A stretch of DNA of 64,000 nucleotides from Microvirga soli (GCF_016734765.1 NZ_JAERQE010000002.1:347723-411722); one strand, 5' to 3'. Positions 8,540 through 17,952 are shown, counted from the stretch's first letter. Numbers and translations are program-made. Notes: generated by a model not told the origin, from the sequence alone.

Positions 8540-9452
8540 CGTCGAGGAATTCCTTTTCTTGGTCGATGTGCTCGTCGACTTTAAGGACGTAGCTGCCTTC
8601 AGACTGGCCGATATTGCACCAGAACAGACCCTGATGATTACCTTCGAGCTTGACCCGGCTGCGGGGCGTTGCCTGCAGCTCGATGACGTCACCCACCTTC
8701 AGGTCGGCGATCTCGCCCAGGGAAAGGAAGCGCTCTTCGAGCACCGCTTTGAGCGTTACTTCCGTCTTCTTCACCTCGGTCGCGATCTGCTTCATCCAGC
8801 GGGGATCCCGGCCGGATGATTCGCTGGAAACCACGCGGGAGAGCACCTTGCGCATCGGGTTCAGGACCGATTGCGGAATAACGACGAACATCTCGCCGCC
8901 GCGGTTGAGTGCCTGGAGCAGGAACTTCGCTGCTACCGCCTGATTGTTCCGGCGCCCGATGACCGCAAAGTCCATGCGGGTTTCGATGCGCTCGAGCTTG
9001 AACTTGGTGTCGGCGACCAGTGCGAAGGAGGCTTGCAGGGCCTTGGCAACCTGCTCGAACAGGGTCTGCGCCATCCGCAGCTCGATGGTGGAGAAGCCGC
9101 GCGCCTCCTCGACGGGCGCCTCGGATCCGTCGGATCCGAAGAGCACTTCCACCATCGTGTAGATGAAGTCGCGATCGAAACCGATCAGGATGTGGCTGTC
9201 CCACTCAGGCGCATGGAAGATGCCGGCGACCGCATTGGCCTCGTACATCTCGAGGATTTCGCTGACTCGCCCGCTCTCGAGGCCGCTGAGCGAGTAGTAC
9301 ATGGGCGAAGCCGCCATGTGGCGCAGATGCTCCGCACAGCTCGTGGTCATGCGGTCGAAGATGACATGCAACATCGGCAGTCGGTCGAGCGAAAGGCCCG
9401 CCGAGTCCAGCAGCATATCGCGAATGTCGTTGGCGCTATGTGTCCCGCTCAT
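8523..9452 (-). CDS. fliM: Flagellar motor switch protein FliM
   Basis: FliM is the middle C-ring protein and the receptor for phosphorylated CheY. The 309-residue protein has a CheC-like middle domain (MYYSLSGLESGRVSEILEMYEANAVAGIF, spanning roughly 9225-9310). A C-terminal SpoA domain follows (EVTLKAVLEERFLSLGEIADLKVGDVIEL onward). The first 20 or so residues lack a strong match to the LSQxEIDALL CheY-binding motif of enterobacterial FliM; rhizobial FliM proteins are also divergent here. It starts three bases after motA ends and overlaps the next gene by 17 bases. Confidence 0.92.
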   Translation of the reverse strand: MSGTHSANDIRDMLLDSAGLSLDRLPMLHVIFDRMTTSCAEHLRHMAASPMYYSLSGLESGRVSEILEMYEANAVAGIFHAPEWDSHILIGFDRDFIYTMVEVLFGSDGSEAPVEEARGFSTIELRMAQTLFEQVAKALQASFALVADTKFKLERIETRMDFAVIGRRNNQAVAAKFLLQALNRGGEMFVVIPQSVLNPMRKVLSRVVSSESSGRDPRWMKQIATEVKKTEVTLKAVLEERFLSLGEIADLKVGDVIELQATPRSRVKLEGNHQGLFWCNIGQSEGSYVLKVDEHIDQEKEFLDDVLPR

Positions 9453-9455
9453 CGC

Positions 9456-10337
9456 TTAGGCCGCCTCTTTCAGCTCTTCGGACCGGCCGCCCGTCGTGGT
9501 GGCGGCCTCAACCTCGTCGATCGTCGGGCGGTATTCCACCGAGATACCCTTGCGGCCATGCTCGACGGCAATCTGCGGCAGAGCGCCATTCATGTAGGCG
9601 ATAAGCGCCTGCTTCACGATCACATAGACACGGGTCTGCTTCTCTCGCGTCGCCTTGACCTTGTTGGCCAGGGGCGACAGGAACGCGTAGGAGATAAAGA
9701 TGCCGACGAATGTTCCCACCAGGGCGGAGGCGATCAGGCCACCCAGGATCGCGGGTGATTGGTCAATGGCGCCGAGAGCCTTCACGATCCCGAGCACGGC
9801 AGCCACAATGCCAAGGGCCGGCAGGGCTTCTGAGACGGTGTTGAGAGAATAATACGGCTTCGTCCGATCCCGCTTGAGGGTCGAGATCTCCTCCTCCATG
9901 AGCGCTTCGATCTCGTGGGGACGGGCATTGCCGATGATGATCAGGCGGGCATAGTCGCAGATGAAGAGGGTCAGGTCCTTGTCCTTCAGGACGCTCGGAA
10001 ACGATTTGAAGATCTCCGATTCCTCAGGCTGATCGATATGCCCCTCGACCTCATTGCGCGGCCTGTTCTTCAACTCCCGCATCAAGGCATAGAGGAGGCC
10101 CAGGATCGAGAGGTAGTGCTCCCGCTTGGGGACAGCCCCGGTGATTGCCTCACGGGCGGCGCGTCCGGTGTCCTTCACGAGAGCCATAGGATTGGCAATG
10201 ATGAAGGTGCCGATCGCGATGCCGCAGATGATTACATATTCCCAAGGCTGCCAGATGACGGCCAAATGTCCGCCCATGGCGACATAGCCGCTGACGAGCG
10301 AGCCGATGGCAACTGCCAGTCCGATCAAGACGCCCAA
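9456..10337 (-). CDS. motA: Flagellar motor stator protein MotA (TTG start)
   Basis: MotA is the four-helix stator subunit that forms the proton channel with MotB. Two N-terminal helices (GVLIGLAVAIGSLVSGYVAMGG and the EYVIICGIAIGTFII segment) and two C-terminal helices (LPALGIVAAVLGIVKALG and ASALVGTFVGIFISYAFL) flank a charged cytoplasmic loop with ARPHEIEALMEEEI. The reading frame is open to 10490, but I place the start at a TTG at 10337. GAGAGGA lies eight bases upstream, and MGVLIGL is where MotA proteins begin. This gives 293 residues, the normal length. It heads the leftward operon ending at 4516. Confidence 0.92.
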   Translation of the reverse strand: MGVLIGLAVAIGSLVSGYVAMGGHLAVIWQPWEYVIICGIAIGTFIIANPMALVKDTGRAAREAITGAVPKREHYLSILGLLYALMRELKNRPRNEVEGHIDQPEESEIFKSFPSVLKDKDLTLFICDYARLIIIGNARPHEIEALMEEEISTLKRDRTKPYYSLNTVSEALPALGIVAAVLGIVKALGAIDQSPAILGGLIASALVGTFVGIFISYAFLSPLANKVKATREKQTRVYVIVKQALIAYMNGALPQIAVEHGRKGISVEYRPTIDEVEAATTTGGRSEELKEAA

Positions 10338-10550
10338 TGCCTTAGTCCTCTCTCGAAATCCAACCTGTTGACGATGTCCTAACCGCGGAGGCTTGCGCGA
10401 AGCTGGAAAAGCGGGAGCAAGCCTCGTGCAAGGCTGCTCGACTACGGATCCTGCATTGATCATCGGGCCTGCAGCTGCCGCACTCGGCACGCCTCACACG
10501 CTGCCTGGTGACATCGGCGTCCCGCAGGGGCGCAGGCTGGAGGAGTTCAG
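10338..10550. promoter_or_regulatory. Divergent control region motA / flgF
   Basis: The 213-base gap between two divergent flagellar genes must hold both promoters. It contains a 9-bp inverted repeat, GAGGCTTGC / GCAAGCCTC, separated by 20 bases (about 10388-10425). Read on the minus strand, one arm gives TTCGCGCAAGCCTCCGCGG, which resembles the CGCACAAGC element seen upstream of flgE and flhA. On the plus strand CTCGTGCAAGGCTGC is a looser match. No sigma-54 -24/-12 signature is evident. GGAGGAG precedes the flgF ATG. Confidence 0.45.
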
Positions 10551-11276
10551 ATGCAATCTTCGCTTTATGTGTCGCTGTCCGCCCAAGTGGCCATGGAAAA
10601 GCGCCTCAGCACGATTGCGAACAATGTTGCCAACATCAACACGGGCGGCTTTCGCGCGGACGAGGTGAAGTTCGAGGAGATCCTGTCTCTGGCGGCAAAG
10701 GAGAACGTGTCCTTCGCGTCGTCCGGCCAGAACTTCGTGTCCCGGCGCACGGGACCTGTCATCAAGACCGACAATCCACTCGATGTCGCGATACAGGGAG
10801 AGGCCTGGTTCGCCTTCACCGGTCCCAACGGGCCCGTCTACACGCGGGACGGCCGGTTCAAGATGAATGAGAACGGCGATCTGATGACGGTCGAAGGATT
10901 TCAGGTCCTCGATGCAGGCGGCGCTCCTATTGCCCTCGACCCGATGGCAGGAACTCCCACGATCGGCCGGGACGGCACGATCTCCCAGGGCGACAACCAG
11001 GTTGGAGCCATCGGCCTCTTCAACCTGAGACCTGACGCCAAGCTCACCCGCTATCGAAATTCGGGCGTGATCTCGAGCGTCCCGGGCGACGTGGTTCAGG
11101 ACTTCAACTCGAACAGCATCCAGCAGGGCTACAGTGAGGGCTCGAACGTCAATCCGGTTCTGGAAATGACCAAGATGATTGCCGTTCAGAGAAGCTTCGA
11201 GAGCGCAGCGACGACGATCCAGGAGAGCGAATCGACCCTCATGGATGCGATCAAGACCCTGGGTCCTAGCACCTGA
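10551..11276 (+). CDS. flgF: Flagellar basal-body rod protein FlgF
   Basis: FlgF is a proximal-rod subunit exported by the flagellar type III system. The 241-residue protein begins with the rod-protein motif (LSTIANNVANINTGGFRAD). It contains the central VAIQGEAWFAFTGPNGPVYTRDGRF-type segment (about 10785-10860) and ends with the conserved NVNPVLEMTKMIAVQRSFESA helix region. Length fits FlgF rather than FlgG (about 260) or FlgE. The stop overlaps the fliI start (TGATG). The start is preceded by GGAGGAG seven bases away. Confidence 0.92.
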   Translation: MQSSLYVSLSAQVAMEKRLSTIANNVANINTGGFRADEVKFEEILSLAAKENVSFASSGQNFVSRRTGPVIKTDNPLDVAIQGEAWFAFTGPNGPVYTRDGRFKMNENGDLMTVEGFQVLDAGGAPIALDPMAGTPTIGRDGTISQGDNQVGAIGLFNLRPDAKLTRYRNSGVISSVPGDVVQDFNSNSIQQGYSEGSNVNPVLEMTKMIAVQRSFESAATTIQESESTLMDAIKTLGPST

Positions 11277-12610
11277 TGGCTGCCATGAATGCCCTGCAGT
11301 CGCTTGAAGAGTTCGTTCTCACCGAAGGTGGGGCGCGGCGGAAGGTCAGAATCAGCGGCGTCATCAACGAGGTCACGCCGAGCTATTACCGAGTCGCCGG
11401 CCTGTCCCAGTTCGTCAAGCTCGGAGACCGGATCGGGTTTGCAGCACAGGACAAAACCGAGATCGGAGAGGTCGTCCGCATTGACAGTGGCGGCGTCACG
11501 GTCAAACCCTTCAACGGAAGGATCGAGGCCGGTCTCGGCATGCCGGCGTTCCTTGCCGGGGATATCGGCTTGAGCCCCGATCACAGCTGGCGCGGCAGAG
11601 TGATCAACGCCCTCGGTGAACCGCTGGATGGATCAGGGCCGCTCATTCCGGGCGCGACAACGGTTCAGAACGACGCCGAGCCTCCATCGGCCATGCTACG
11701 CTCCAGGGTCAAGGAATCGCTCAGGACCGGCGTCAAGGCGATCGACCTGTTCACACCGATCTGCAAGGGGCAGCGCATCGGCATCTTCGCCGGTTCGGGC
11801 GTCGGCAAGTCTACGCTTCTGACCATGCTGGCGAAGTGCGACGGCTTCGACACCATCGTCGTCGCTTTAGTCGGAGAGCGCGGTCGTGAGGTGAGAGAGT
11901 TCCTGGAGGGGCCGATCCAGGCCAACCTCCACAAGTCCATCATGGTGGTCTCTACCGGCGACGAAAGCCCGATGATGCGCCGCCAAGCGCCGAGGACGGC
12001 CGTGGCGCTGGCGGAATATTTTCGCGATTGCGGCGAATCGGTTTTGCTCATTGTCGACTCCGTGACCCGCTATGCCCATGCGGCTCGCGACGTGGCGCTT
12101 GCCGCCGGCGAGCCTGCTGTCGCGCGCGGGTATACACCCAGCGTGTTCAGCGATCTCCCACGTCTTCTCGAGCGCGCCGGGCCGGGAGAGGAGGGCAAGG
12201 GAGGGGCGATCACAGGCATCTTCTCGGTGCTGATTGACGGCGACGATCACAATGATCCTGTGGCTGATAACATCCGTGGAACGCTCGACGGGCATATCGT
12301 TCTTGATCGCGCCATTGCCGACCAGGGCCGGTACCCGGCCATCAATGTTCTCGGCTCCATCTCACGTTTGGCCGATCACGTATGGTCTCCCGATCAGAAG
12401 GAGCTCGTTCGTCGTCTGCGCAGCCTCATCGCGCGATTCGAGGATACGCGCGACCTCCGGCTGATGGGCGGATATCACCCTGGGAACGATCAGGAACTCG
12501 ATCAGGCCGTGGTGCTCGTCCCAAAGATCTACGAGGCCCTGCGGCAGGATCCGTCGATGCCGGCCAGCCGCGATGCCTTCATGGATCTGGCTCAGATCCT
12601 GAGACAATAG
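11276..12610 (+). CDS. fliI: Flagellum-specific ATPase FliI
   Basis: FliI powers or assists type III export of flagellar subunits. The 444-residue product has the F1-beta-like core: Walker A GSGVGKST near residue 171, GERGREVREFLE, and the Walker B stretch SVLLIVDSVTRYAHAARDVALAAGEP. Downstream are RGYTPSVFSDLPRLLERAGP and the D-G-H-I-V-LDR region. The ATG at 11276 overlaps the flgF stop; an internal ATG at 11285 is an alternative start. A separate FliJ-like gene occurs far downstream at 21178. Confidence 0.95.
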   Translation: MAAMNALQSLEEFVLTEGGARRKVRISGVINEVTPSYYRVAGLSQFVKLGDRIGFAAQDKTEIGEVVRIDSGGVTVKPFNGRIEAGLGMPAFLAGDIGLSPDHSWRGRVINALGEPLDGSGPLIPGATTVQNDAEPPSAMLRSRVKESLRTGVKAIDLFTPICKGQRIGIFAGSGVGKSTLLTMLAKCDGFDTIVVALVGERGREVREFLEGPIQANLHKSIMVVSTGDESPMMRRQAPRTAVALAEYFRDCGESVLLIVDSVTRYAHAARDVALAAGEPAVARGYTPSVFSDLPRLLERAGPGEEGKGGAITGIFSVLIDGDDHNDPVADNIRGTLDGHIVLDRAIADQGRYPAINVLGSISRLADHVWSPDQKELVRRLRSLIARFEDTRDLRLMGGYHPGNDQELDQAVVLVPKIYEALRQDPSMPASRDAFMDLAQILRQ

Positions 12611-12650
12611 CATGAATTCTTCCCCCATCCACAGCATGGCCCAACACAGC

Positions 12651-12683
12651 TTCGCACAAGCGTCGTGGTGTTTAGTTCAGGCT
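12651..12683 (+). promoter_or_regulatory. Conserved upstream element of flgE
   Basis: In the 91-base gap before flgE lies CGCACAAGC, then TCGTGGTG, then TCAGGCT. The same three blocks at identical spacing occur before flhA (18283-18315), and partial copies occur before the 45-residue ORF (29310) and the chemotaxis receptor gene (31331). The element ends 18 bases before the flgE start. It is probably a promoter or an activator site of the flagellar regulon. No known consensus matches it in my reading. Confidence 0.5.
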
Positions 12684-12701
12684 GAAATCTAGGAGCTATC
12701 C

Positions 12702-13916
12702 ATGAGTCTTTATGGCGTTCTTCGTAGCGGCGTCTCTGGCATGAACGCCCAGTCCAACAAGCTGGGGACTGTCGCCGAAAACATCCAGAACTCGAGCACC
12801 AATGGATACAAGCGTGCTTCGACGGAGTTCTCGTCGCTTATCCTGCCGTCGAGCGAAGGCAACTACAACTCTGGCTCCGTCACAAGCCGTGTCCGCTACA
12901 CCATCGCCGATCAGGGGCCAATCGCCTATACGACGTCTCAATCGGATCTTGCGATCTCAGGCAACGGCTTCTTCGTGGTGAGCGACCCAAGTGGGTCCCC
13001 CTACCTGACCCGCGCCGGCAACTTCGTTAAAGATGGACGGACAGGCAATCTCGTCAATGCATCGGGCTTCACCCTGATGGGTTATAAGCTCGGGGCGGGC
13101 GAAGCTACTCCCTCTTTGAACAGCCTCGACGGCGTCGTGCCCGTGAATATGGCCTCTTTCGCTATGCAGGCCACCGGATCGACAAAGGGAACCTTCAAAG
13201 GCAATCTGCCGGATAGTACCATTGCTCTTACCCCCGCGGTCGTCAGCAAGCAATCCTCGCTTCAAGTCTACGACAAGGTCGGCAACCCGATCAAAATCGA
13301 TATCTCCTTATCGAAGATCAACGACACGCAATGGACCATCAGTGTTGCGAATGGAACGACATCTGACCCGCTGACCCCCATTCCCGCGGCCGGTACGACA
13401 TCGATGACTCTGACGTTCAATGATGACGGGCAGATCACCGGGCCGTCCGTACTGAATTTTGGCATTCCTGGCGGCGAAGCATTTGCCCTTGATATGAAGG
13501 GTATGACGCAGCTGGCCGGCGAGTACAATGTCACCGGCGAGGCCAACGGCAATGCTCCATCCGCTGTGAAGGATGTGGAATTTGCCGCAGATGGCACCGT
13601 CTATGCTGTCTATGAGGATGGCACTCGGGTCGGGGCATATCGGATCCCGCTGGCGAACGTGTCGAGCCCGGACAACCTCAGCCCCCGGGCTGGCAACGTC
13701 TACGAGACGACGGCGGCTTCCGGCGGCTATCAAGTTGGTTTCCCTGAGATGTCCGGCTTCGGCTCGATCGCTTCAGGAGCCCTGGAAGGATCGAACGTCG
13801 ATATTGGTACCGAGCTCACGGCGATGATCGAGGCTCAGACCAGCTACACGGCCAATTCGAAGGTCTTCCAGACCGGATCGGAGCTGCTCGACGTTCTGAT
13901 GAATCTGAAGCGGTAA
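12702..13916 (+). CDS. flgE: Flagellar hook protein FlgE
   Basis: FlgE builds the hook. The 404-residue protein begins MSLYGVLRSGVSGMNAQSNKLGTVAENIQNSSTNGYK (12702-12812), the classic hook N-terminus. It has the DLAISGNGFFVV segment and a variable central beta-rich domain, and ends with SNVDIGTELTAMIEAQTSYTANSKVFQTGSELLDVL, the conserved C-terminal coiled segment. Length is ordinary for rhizobial FlgE. AGGAG precedes the ATG by seven bases. It starts a compact run flgE-flgK-flgL-flaF-flbT-flgD-fliQ. Confidence 0.95.
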   Translation: MSLYGVLRSGVSGMNAQSNKLGTVAENIQNSSTNGYKRASTEFSSLILPSSEGNYNSGSVTSRVRYTIADQGPIAYTTSQSDLAISGNGFFVVSDPSGSPYLTRAGNFVKDGRTGNLVNASGFTLMGYKLGAGEATPSLNSLDGVVPVNMASFAMQATGSTKGTFKGNLPDSTIALTPAVVSKQSSLQVYDKVGNPIKIDISLSKINDTQWTISVANGTTSDPLTPIPAAGTTSMTLTFNDDGQITGPSVLNFGIPGGEAFALDMKGMTQLAGEYNVTGEANGNAPSAVKDVEFAADGTVYAVYEDGTRVGAYRIPLANVSSPDNLSPRAGNVYETTAASGGYQVGFPEMSGFGSIASGALEGSNVDIGTELTAMIEAQTSYTANSKVFQTGSELLDVLMNLKR

Positions 13917-13948
13917 TCTGCATCCTCTTGCCTTAGGGCCATTGATCC

Positions 13949-15412
13949 ATGTCTTTGTCTGTTGCCTACAACACGGCACGTTCATCGCTCCAGGCGTCGC
14001 AATCGCAGATGGCGCTTGTGTCGCGCAATACGGCTGGCGCCTCGGACCCAAGCTACTCCCGCAAGATCGGGGCGCTCACCACGACGGGCGGCTTCGCCCG
14101 GATCACGGTGCTTCGGGCGAGTGACAGCGCCTTGCTGTCGAAGATGCTGGAGACCACCTCCAGTGCCGCAACCCAGAAGGCCTTGCTCGAAGGGCTGCAA
14201 AAGCTCAGCGCCACCATTGGCGACACGGAGCTCGATCAATCGCCGGCGGCTCGCATGGGAGCCCTGAACAGCGCTCTCCAGCAATATGCGAACGCGCCGG
14301 ACAATCCCAATCTCGCTCAGGCCGTCGTCAAGGCCGCCACGGAGATGGCGACGAGCCTCAACGATGCCACATCCACGGTTCAGGCCGTCCGCCTGGAAGC
14401 CGACGGCCAGATCGGGGATTCGGTTGCGCGCATCAACGACCTGCTTCTCAAGTACGAGAAGGCGAACAATCAGGTGATGAGCGGGTCGGCCCTGGGAGCC
14501 GACGTGAGCGACGCGATGGATCAGCGCGACAGCCTGATCGCGCAGCTGTCCGAGGAAATCGGCATCACGGTCGTCCCTCGTGCTGGCCATGATGTTGCAC
14601 TCTACACGGACAGTGGCGTCCCGCTCTTCGACCGGTCTCCGCGGACCGTGACGTTCGCGCGCACGACCGTGTTCGGCCCTGCGGTGTCGGGAGCGGATGT
14701 CTTCATTGACGGCATCCGCGTGACGGGCCTGGGCGCGCCGATGCCGCTGAACTCCGGCAACCTTGCTGGGCTGACCCAGCTGCGTGACGATGTCGCCGCA
14801 ACCTACCAGGGGCAGCTTGACGAGATCGCCCGCACCCTTGTCGAGGCCTTCGCAGAGAAGGATCAGACGGTGCCGCCAGATGTGGACAAGCCTGGTGTCT
14901 TCACCTATCCGGCCGGCACAACTGTGCCCGGCTCTCCGGCTCCGATTGGACTCGCTGGAGTGCTGCGGGTGAATGCTGCAGTCAATCCGGCAGAGGGCGG
15001 AAAGTTCGAACTGATCCGCGATGGCGGCATCAACGGGGCTAACTACGTCTATAACCGTGCCGATGGCGCAAATGCTTCATTCTCCGGCCGCGTTTCCGGG
15101 CTTGTGGATGCCATGTCTGTGAAGCGCCCAATCAATACCGATCTGGGATTCGGCCCTCAGGCGTCGCTTCTCAGCCTCACCTCATCATCGGGGAGTTGGC
15201 TTGAGGCGACGCGTCAGAGTGCGCATCAGCGGGTGGAGTATCAGACAACTCTCCTCGGTCACGCATCCGAGGCGCTGTCCAACGCGACGGATGTGAACAT
15301 GGATGACGAGACCGCGCTCATGCTGCAGTTGGAGAAATCCTATTCCGCTTCGGCCAAGCTGCTCTCCGTTATCGATCAGATGCTCAAGACACTCCTCAGC
15401 GTGGTGGGCTAA
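13949..15412 (+). CDS. flgK: Flagellar hook-associated protein 1 FlgK
   Basis: FlgK joins hook to filament. The 487-residue protein begins with a rod/hook-type N-terminus (YNTARSSLQASQSQMALVSRNTAGASDPSYSRK, about 13967-14065). It has the FlgK central helical region (SPAARMGALNSALQQYANAPDNP, and DQRDSLIAQLSEEIGI), and ends with a typical C-terminal helix (DDETALMLQLEKSYSASAKLLSVIDQML). It is 32 bases downstream of flgE and 3 bases upstream of flgL. All regions expected for FlgK are present. Confidence 0.93.
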   Translation: MSLSVAYNTARSSLQASQSQMALVSRNTAGASDPSYSRKIGALTTTGGFARITVLRASDSALLSKMLETTSSAATQKALLEGLQKLSATIGDTELDQSPAARMGALNSALQQYANAPDNPNLAQAVVKAATEMATSLNDATSTVQAVRLEADGQIGDSVARINDLLLKYEKANNQVMSGSALGADVSDAMDQRDSLIAQLSEEIGITVVPRAGHDVALYTDSGVPLFDRSPRTVTFARTTVFGPAVSGADVFIDGIRVTGLGAPMPLNSGNLAGLTQLRDDVAATYQGQLDEIARTLVEAFAEKDQTVPPDVDKPGVFTYPAGTTVPGSPAPIGLAGVLRVNAAVNPAEGGKFELIRDGGINGANYVYNRADGANASFSGRVSGLVDAMSVKRPINTDLGFGPQASLLSLTSSSGSWLEATRQSAHQRVEYQTTLLGHASEALSNATDVNMDDETALMLQLEKSYSASAKLLSVIDQMLKTLLSVVG

Positions 15413-15415
15413 TCC

Positions 15416-16765
15416 ATGAGAACGACTTTTGTCTCGACCCTGGCGCTCTGGAACTCATCCAAAACGTCGCTCGACAAGCTGCAGACAGGCCTTGTGAAGG
15501 CAAACAAGGAGCTTGTCACCGGCCGTGAGGCCGATGTGGGCCTGAAGCTCGGCTACAAGACCGGCCAGACTCTGTCCCTGCGCCAGGATCGCGCTGAGAT
15601 CGACGCCTTGGTCGACAGCAACGCCTCAATCCTGCTCCGGATGAAATCGAGCACGACGGCTCTGGATCAGGTGCGGACCAATGCCGACAAGTTCATGGAT
15701 GCACTCATCGCGACGCCGCTGAGTTCGTCGAGCCTTTCGACAATCATGTATCAGGCGAAAGCCAATCTCCAAAGCATGACGTCGTCGATGAACAGCACCG
15801 TAGGCGGCCAGTACATCTTCGGCGGCATCAACTCGCAGGAGAAGCCGCTCAACGACTACTCGGGCGGAACGCCTGCCCTGCGCCCGGATGTCAGCATTCC
15901 TGTATCGGGTTTGTCGACTACTGATGTTATCACGTTCAATGTGGGTGGTGCCCTGGATCAAATCTTCACTGTCACCGGAGAGACCACCGTCGACGATCTC
16001 GTCGCGTCCATCAACGCAGCGGTCACGGCAACCACCCTCAGCGGTGTGGAGGCATCCCGCGACCCCGTGACTGGAAACCTCGTGCTGAAATCGACCGATC
16101 TGACAGGCAAGACCGATGTGACCGGCTCCTTCACGGATATGGACGGGACCGGGATCCCAGTCGAGGGATCCGTCACGCGAAGCCCTCAAGCCGCGGTTGC
16201 CTCAGCCTTCATGTCGACGTTCGGTTTCGGGGTGAATGATGCTGCCGTATCGACGATCACACCCGGCGACATGAAAGCCTTTCTGGACGGGCCTTTTGCG
16301 GCGCTTTTCGAAGGCACCAACTGGCAGGACTGGTCGAATGCATCGGGCCAGAACATCCAGAGCAAGATCTCCGCGACGGAAAAGGTGGAGGCATCGACCA
16401 ACGCCAACGACCGTGGGATCCAGAAGATGGCCATGGCCTACACGATGATCTCAGAACTCGGTCTCGATCGTCTCGGTGAGAGTACCAGGGAAGCCCTCGT
16501 CAACAAAGCGATTGCGACCTTCTCCGAGGCCACTACCGGCGTGACCATCATGCAATCGAAGCTTGGAGCCGTTCAGGAGAAGGTCGAGGAGGCTGATGAG
16601 CGGATGAGCCTGCAGAAGGATATTCTCGACGCGAAGATCATCCATCTGGAGGCGGTCGACCCGGCCGAGGCGAAGATCAGGGTTGATCGGCTGATGACGC
16701 AAATCCAGACGTCCTACTCCCTGACGGCACAACTCAGGACCATGAGCCTGATCAACTATTTGTAA
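15416..16765 (+). CDS. flgL: Flagellar hook-associated protein 3 FlgL, with inserted flagellin-like module
   Basis: FlgL is the second hook-filament junction protein. Flagellin-like N- and C-terminal helices (KANKELVTGREADVGL; LQTSYSLTAQLRTMSLINYL-like end at about 16705-16765) flank the body. At 449 residues it is longer than a typical rhizobial FlgL of about 350. The extra length is a central module at about residues 164-236 (DVITFNVGG, then VDDLVASIN, then GNLVLKS, then TGSF). This matches a repeated module in the flagellin encoded at 25776, including the identical octapeptide DDLVASIN. It resembles the flagellin hook IN motif. It lies three bases after flgK. Confidence 0.92.
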   Translation: MRTTFVSTLALWNSSKTSLDKLQTGLVKANKELVTGREADVGLKLGYKTGQTLSLRQDRAEIDALVDSNASILLRMKSSTTALDQVRTNADKFMDALIATPLSSSSLSTIMYQAKANLQSMTSSMNSTVGGQYIFGGINSQEKPLNDYSGGTPALRPDVSIPVSGLSTTDVITFNVGGALDQIFTVTGETTVDDLVASINAAVTATTLSGVEASRDPVTGNLVLKSTDLTGKTDVTGSFTDMDGTGIPVEGSVTRSPQAAVASAFMSTFGFGVNDAAVSTITPGDMKAFLDGPFAALFEGTNWQDWSNASGQNIQSKISATEKVEASTNANDRGIQKMAMAYTMISELGLDRLGESTREALVNKAIATFSEATTGVTIMQSKLGAVQEKVEEADERMSLQKDILDAKIIHLEAVDPAEAKIRVDRLMTQIQTSYSLTAQLRTMSLINYL

Positions 16766-16780
16766 TGGGTGGAGTGAAGT

Positions 16781-17128
16781 ATGTACCGTTTTTCCTACGC
16801 CGAAGTCATTGAGGACTCCTCCAGAGATTGCCGCGACCGCGAATACCAGCTTTTCGACCAGGCCATTACCATGATGAAGGCGGCCAAAGGCAAGCCGTCA
16901 CAGTCCCAGGAAATGCTTGAGACCATCGTCTTCGTTCAGCGTCTCTGGACCTACCTGATCAAGGATATCGGACATCCCGATAATGGGCTCCCGGACAAAC
17001 TGAAGGGGCAGCTCATCTCCATCGGCCTTTGGGTCATGCGCGAGTCCGATCGCGTAGTCCGAGGCGAACACAACAATCTTGAAGCTCTGATTGATATCAA
17101 TTCTATGATCCAGGAAGGCCTGAAATGA
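16781..17128 (+). CDS. flaF: Flagellar biosynthesis regulator FlaF
   Basis: FlaF is an alphaproteobacterial positive regulator or secretion helper of flagellin. It acts together with FlbT, which is encoded immediately downstream. The 115-residue protein is all helical and shows the family pattern, with REYQLFDQAITMM near residue 22, then VQRLWTYLIKDI, and GLWVMRESDRV. GGAG lies seven to eight bases upstream of the ATG. Its stop overlaps the flbT start as ATGA, so FlaF and FlbT should be made together. Confidence 0.92.
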   Translation: MYRFSYAEVIEDSSRDCRDREYQLFDQAITMMKAAKGKPSQSQEMLETIVFVQRLWTYLIKDIGHPDNGLPDKLKGQLISIGLWVMRESDRVVRGEHNNLEALIDINSMIQEGLK

Positions 17129-17541
17129 AAGCGAAGATGCGGTTTTCCCTCAAGGCGGGCGAGCGGATTTTCATCAATGGCGCGGTGCTGACGGTGAGCC
17201 AGAAGGTCACCTTAAGTCTTCTGAACGAAGCGCGCTTCCTCCTGGAGAGCCACGTGCTTCAGGTCACGGAGGCAACCACGCCGATGCGTCAGCTCTACTT
17301 CGTTGCGCAGTCCATCCTGATCAACCCTCAGGAAGCCGACAAGGTGATGGGCGCCTTCCGCAAGCTGTATGCCTCGATCCTTCTGACCGCTGCAGATGAG
17401 CCCACGAAGGAGGCCCTTAGCAGGACCGGTGATCTGGTCGAAGCGGGCCGGATCTTCGAGGCTCTCAAGCTCATCAGAACTCTGTTCGAGCCGGAGGAGC
17501 GCTCCGTCGCCCCAGTCACTGCAGCCGTTCAGGCCGCCTAA
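17125..17541 (+). CDS. flbT: Flagellin mRNA regulator FlbT
   Basis: FlbT binds the 5' leader of flagellin mRNA and controls its stability and translation in Caulobacter and rhizobia. The 138-residue product has the conserved FINGAVLT near residue 15 and RFLLESHVLQVTEATTPMRQLYF in its centre. A likely target here is the long, structured leader in front of fliC (25364-25775). It is coupled to flaF by overlap and sits 11 bases before flgD. Confidence 0.92.
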   Translation: MKAKMRFSLKAGERIFINGAVLTVSQKVTLSLLNEARFLLESHVLQVTEATTPMRQLYFVAQSILINPQEADKVMGAFRKLYASILLTAADEPTKEALSRTGDLVEAGRIFEALKLIRTLFEPEERSVAPVTAAVQAA

Positions 17542-17552
17542 CCGGGAATATT

Positions 17553-17951
17553 GTGATGAATGTGACCTCTGTATCATCGTCTATCGCAAACCGGTCGAGT
17601 GCGACCGGCCAGGCGACCGCCACGGCGACCTATGACAACTTCCTGAAGCTCCTGATGGCCCAGATGAAAAATCAGGACCCCACGGAACCCATGAAGTCCA
17701 CCGAGTATATGGCTCAGCTCGCAACCTTCTCCCAGGTCGAGCAGACCGTGCAGAGCAATGCCAAGCTCGATGCGCTGCTCGCATCATCGGCTCTGGACCA
17801 AGCCGGCAGTGTGATCGGCCGGACTGTGACGACGGCAGACGGCAAGACCTCCGGCAAGGTGGAATCGGTGTTCATCACCAACGAGGGCGCCGTCGCCAAG
17901 CTGACCGGTGGCGCCAACGTTCTGCTCGGCCCAGGTATCGTGGTGAGCTGA
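17553..17951 (+). CDS. flgD: Flagellar hook assembly cap protein FlgD
   Basis: FlgD caps the growing hook and is needed for FlgE polymerisation. The 132-residue protein shows the diagnostic LMAQMKNQDPTEPMKSTEYMAQLATFSQVEQ region (about 17655-17745). It lacks the long C-terminal Ig-like domains of enteric FlgD; short FlgD proteins of this kind are normal in rhizobia. It starts 11 bases after flbT, and fliQ follows one base after its stop. Confidence 0.93.
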   Translation: MMNVTSVSSSIANRSSATGQATATATYDNFLKLLMAQMKNQDPTEPMKSTEYMAQLATFSQVEQTVQSNAKLDALLASSALDQAGSVIGRTVTTADGKTSGKVESVFITNEGAVAKLTGGANVLLGPGIVVS

Positions 17952-17952
17952 C

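Noticed and set aside
12630..12665. Sigma-54 promoter upstream of flgE
   Set aside because: TGGCCC and a following GC are spaced nine bases apart, not ten, and the GC box is poor. The flhA copy shows no such pattern either.
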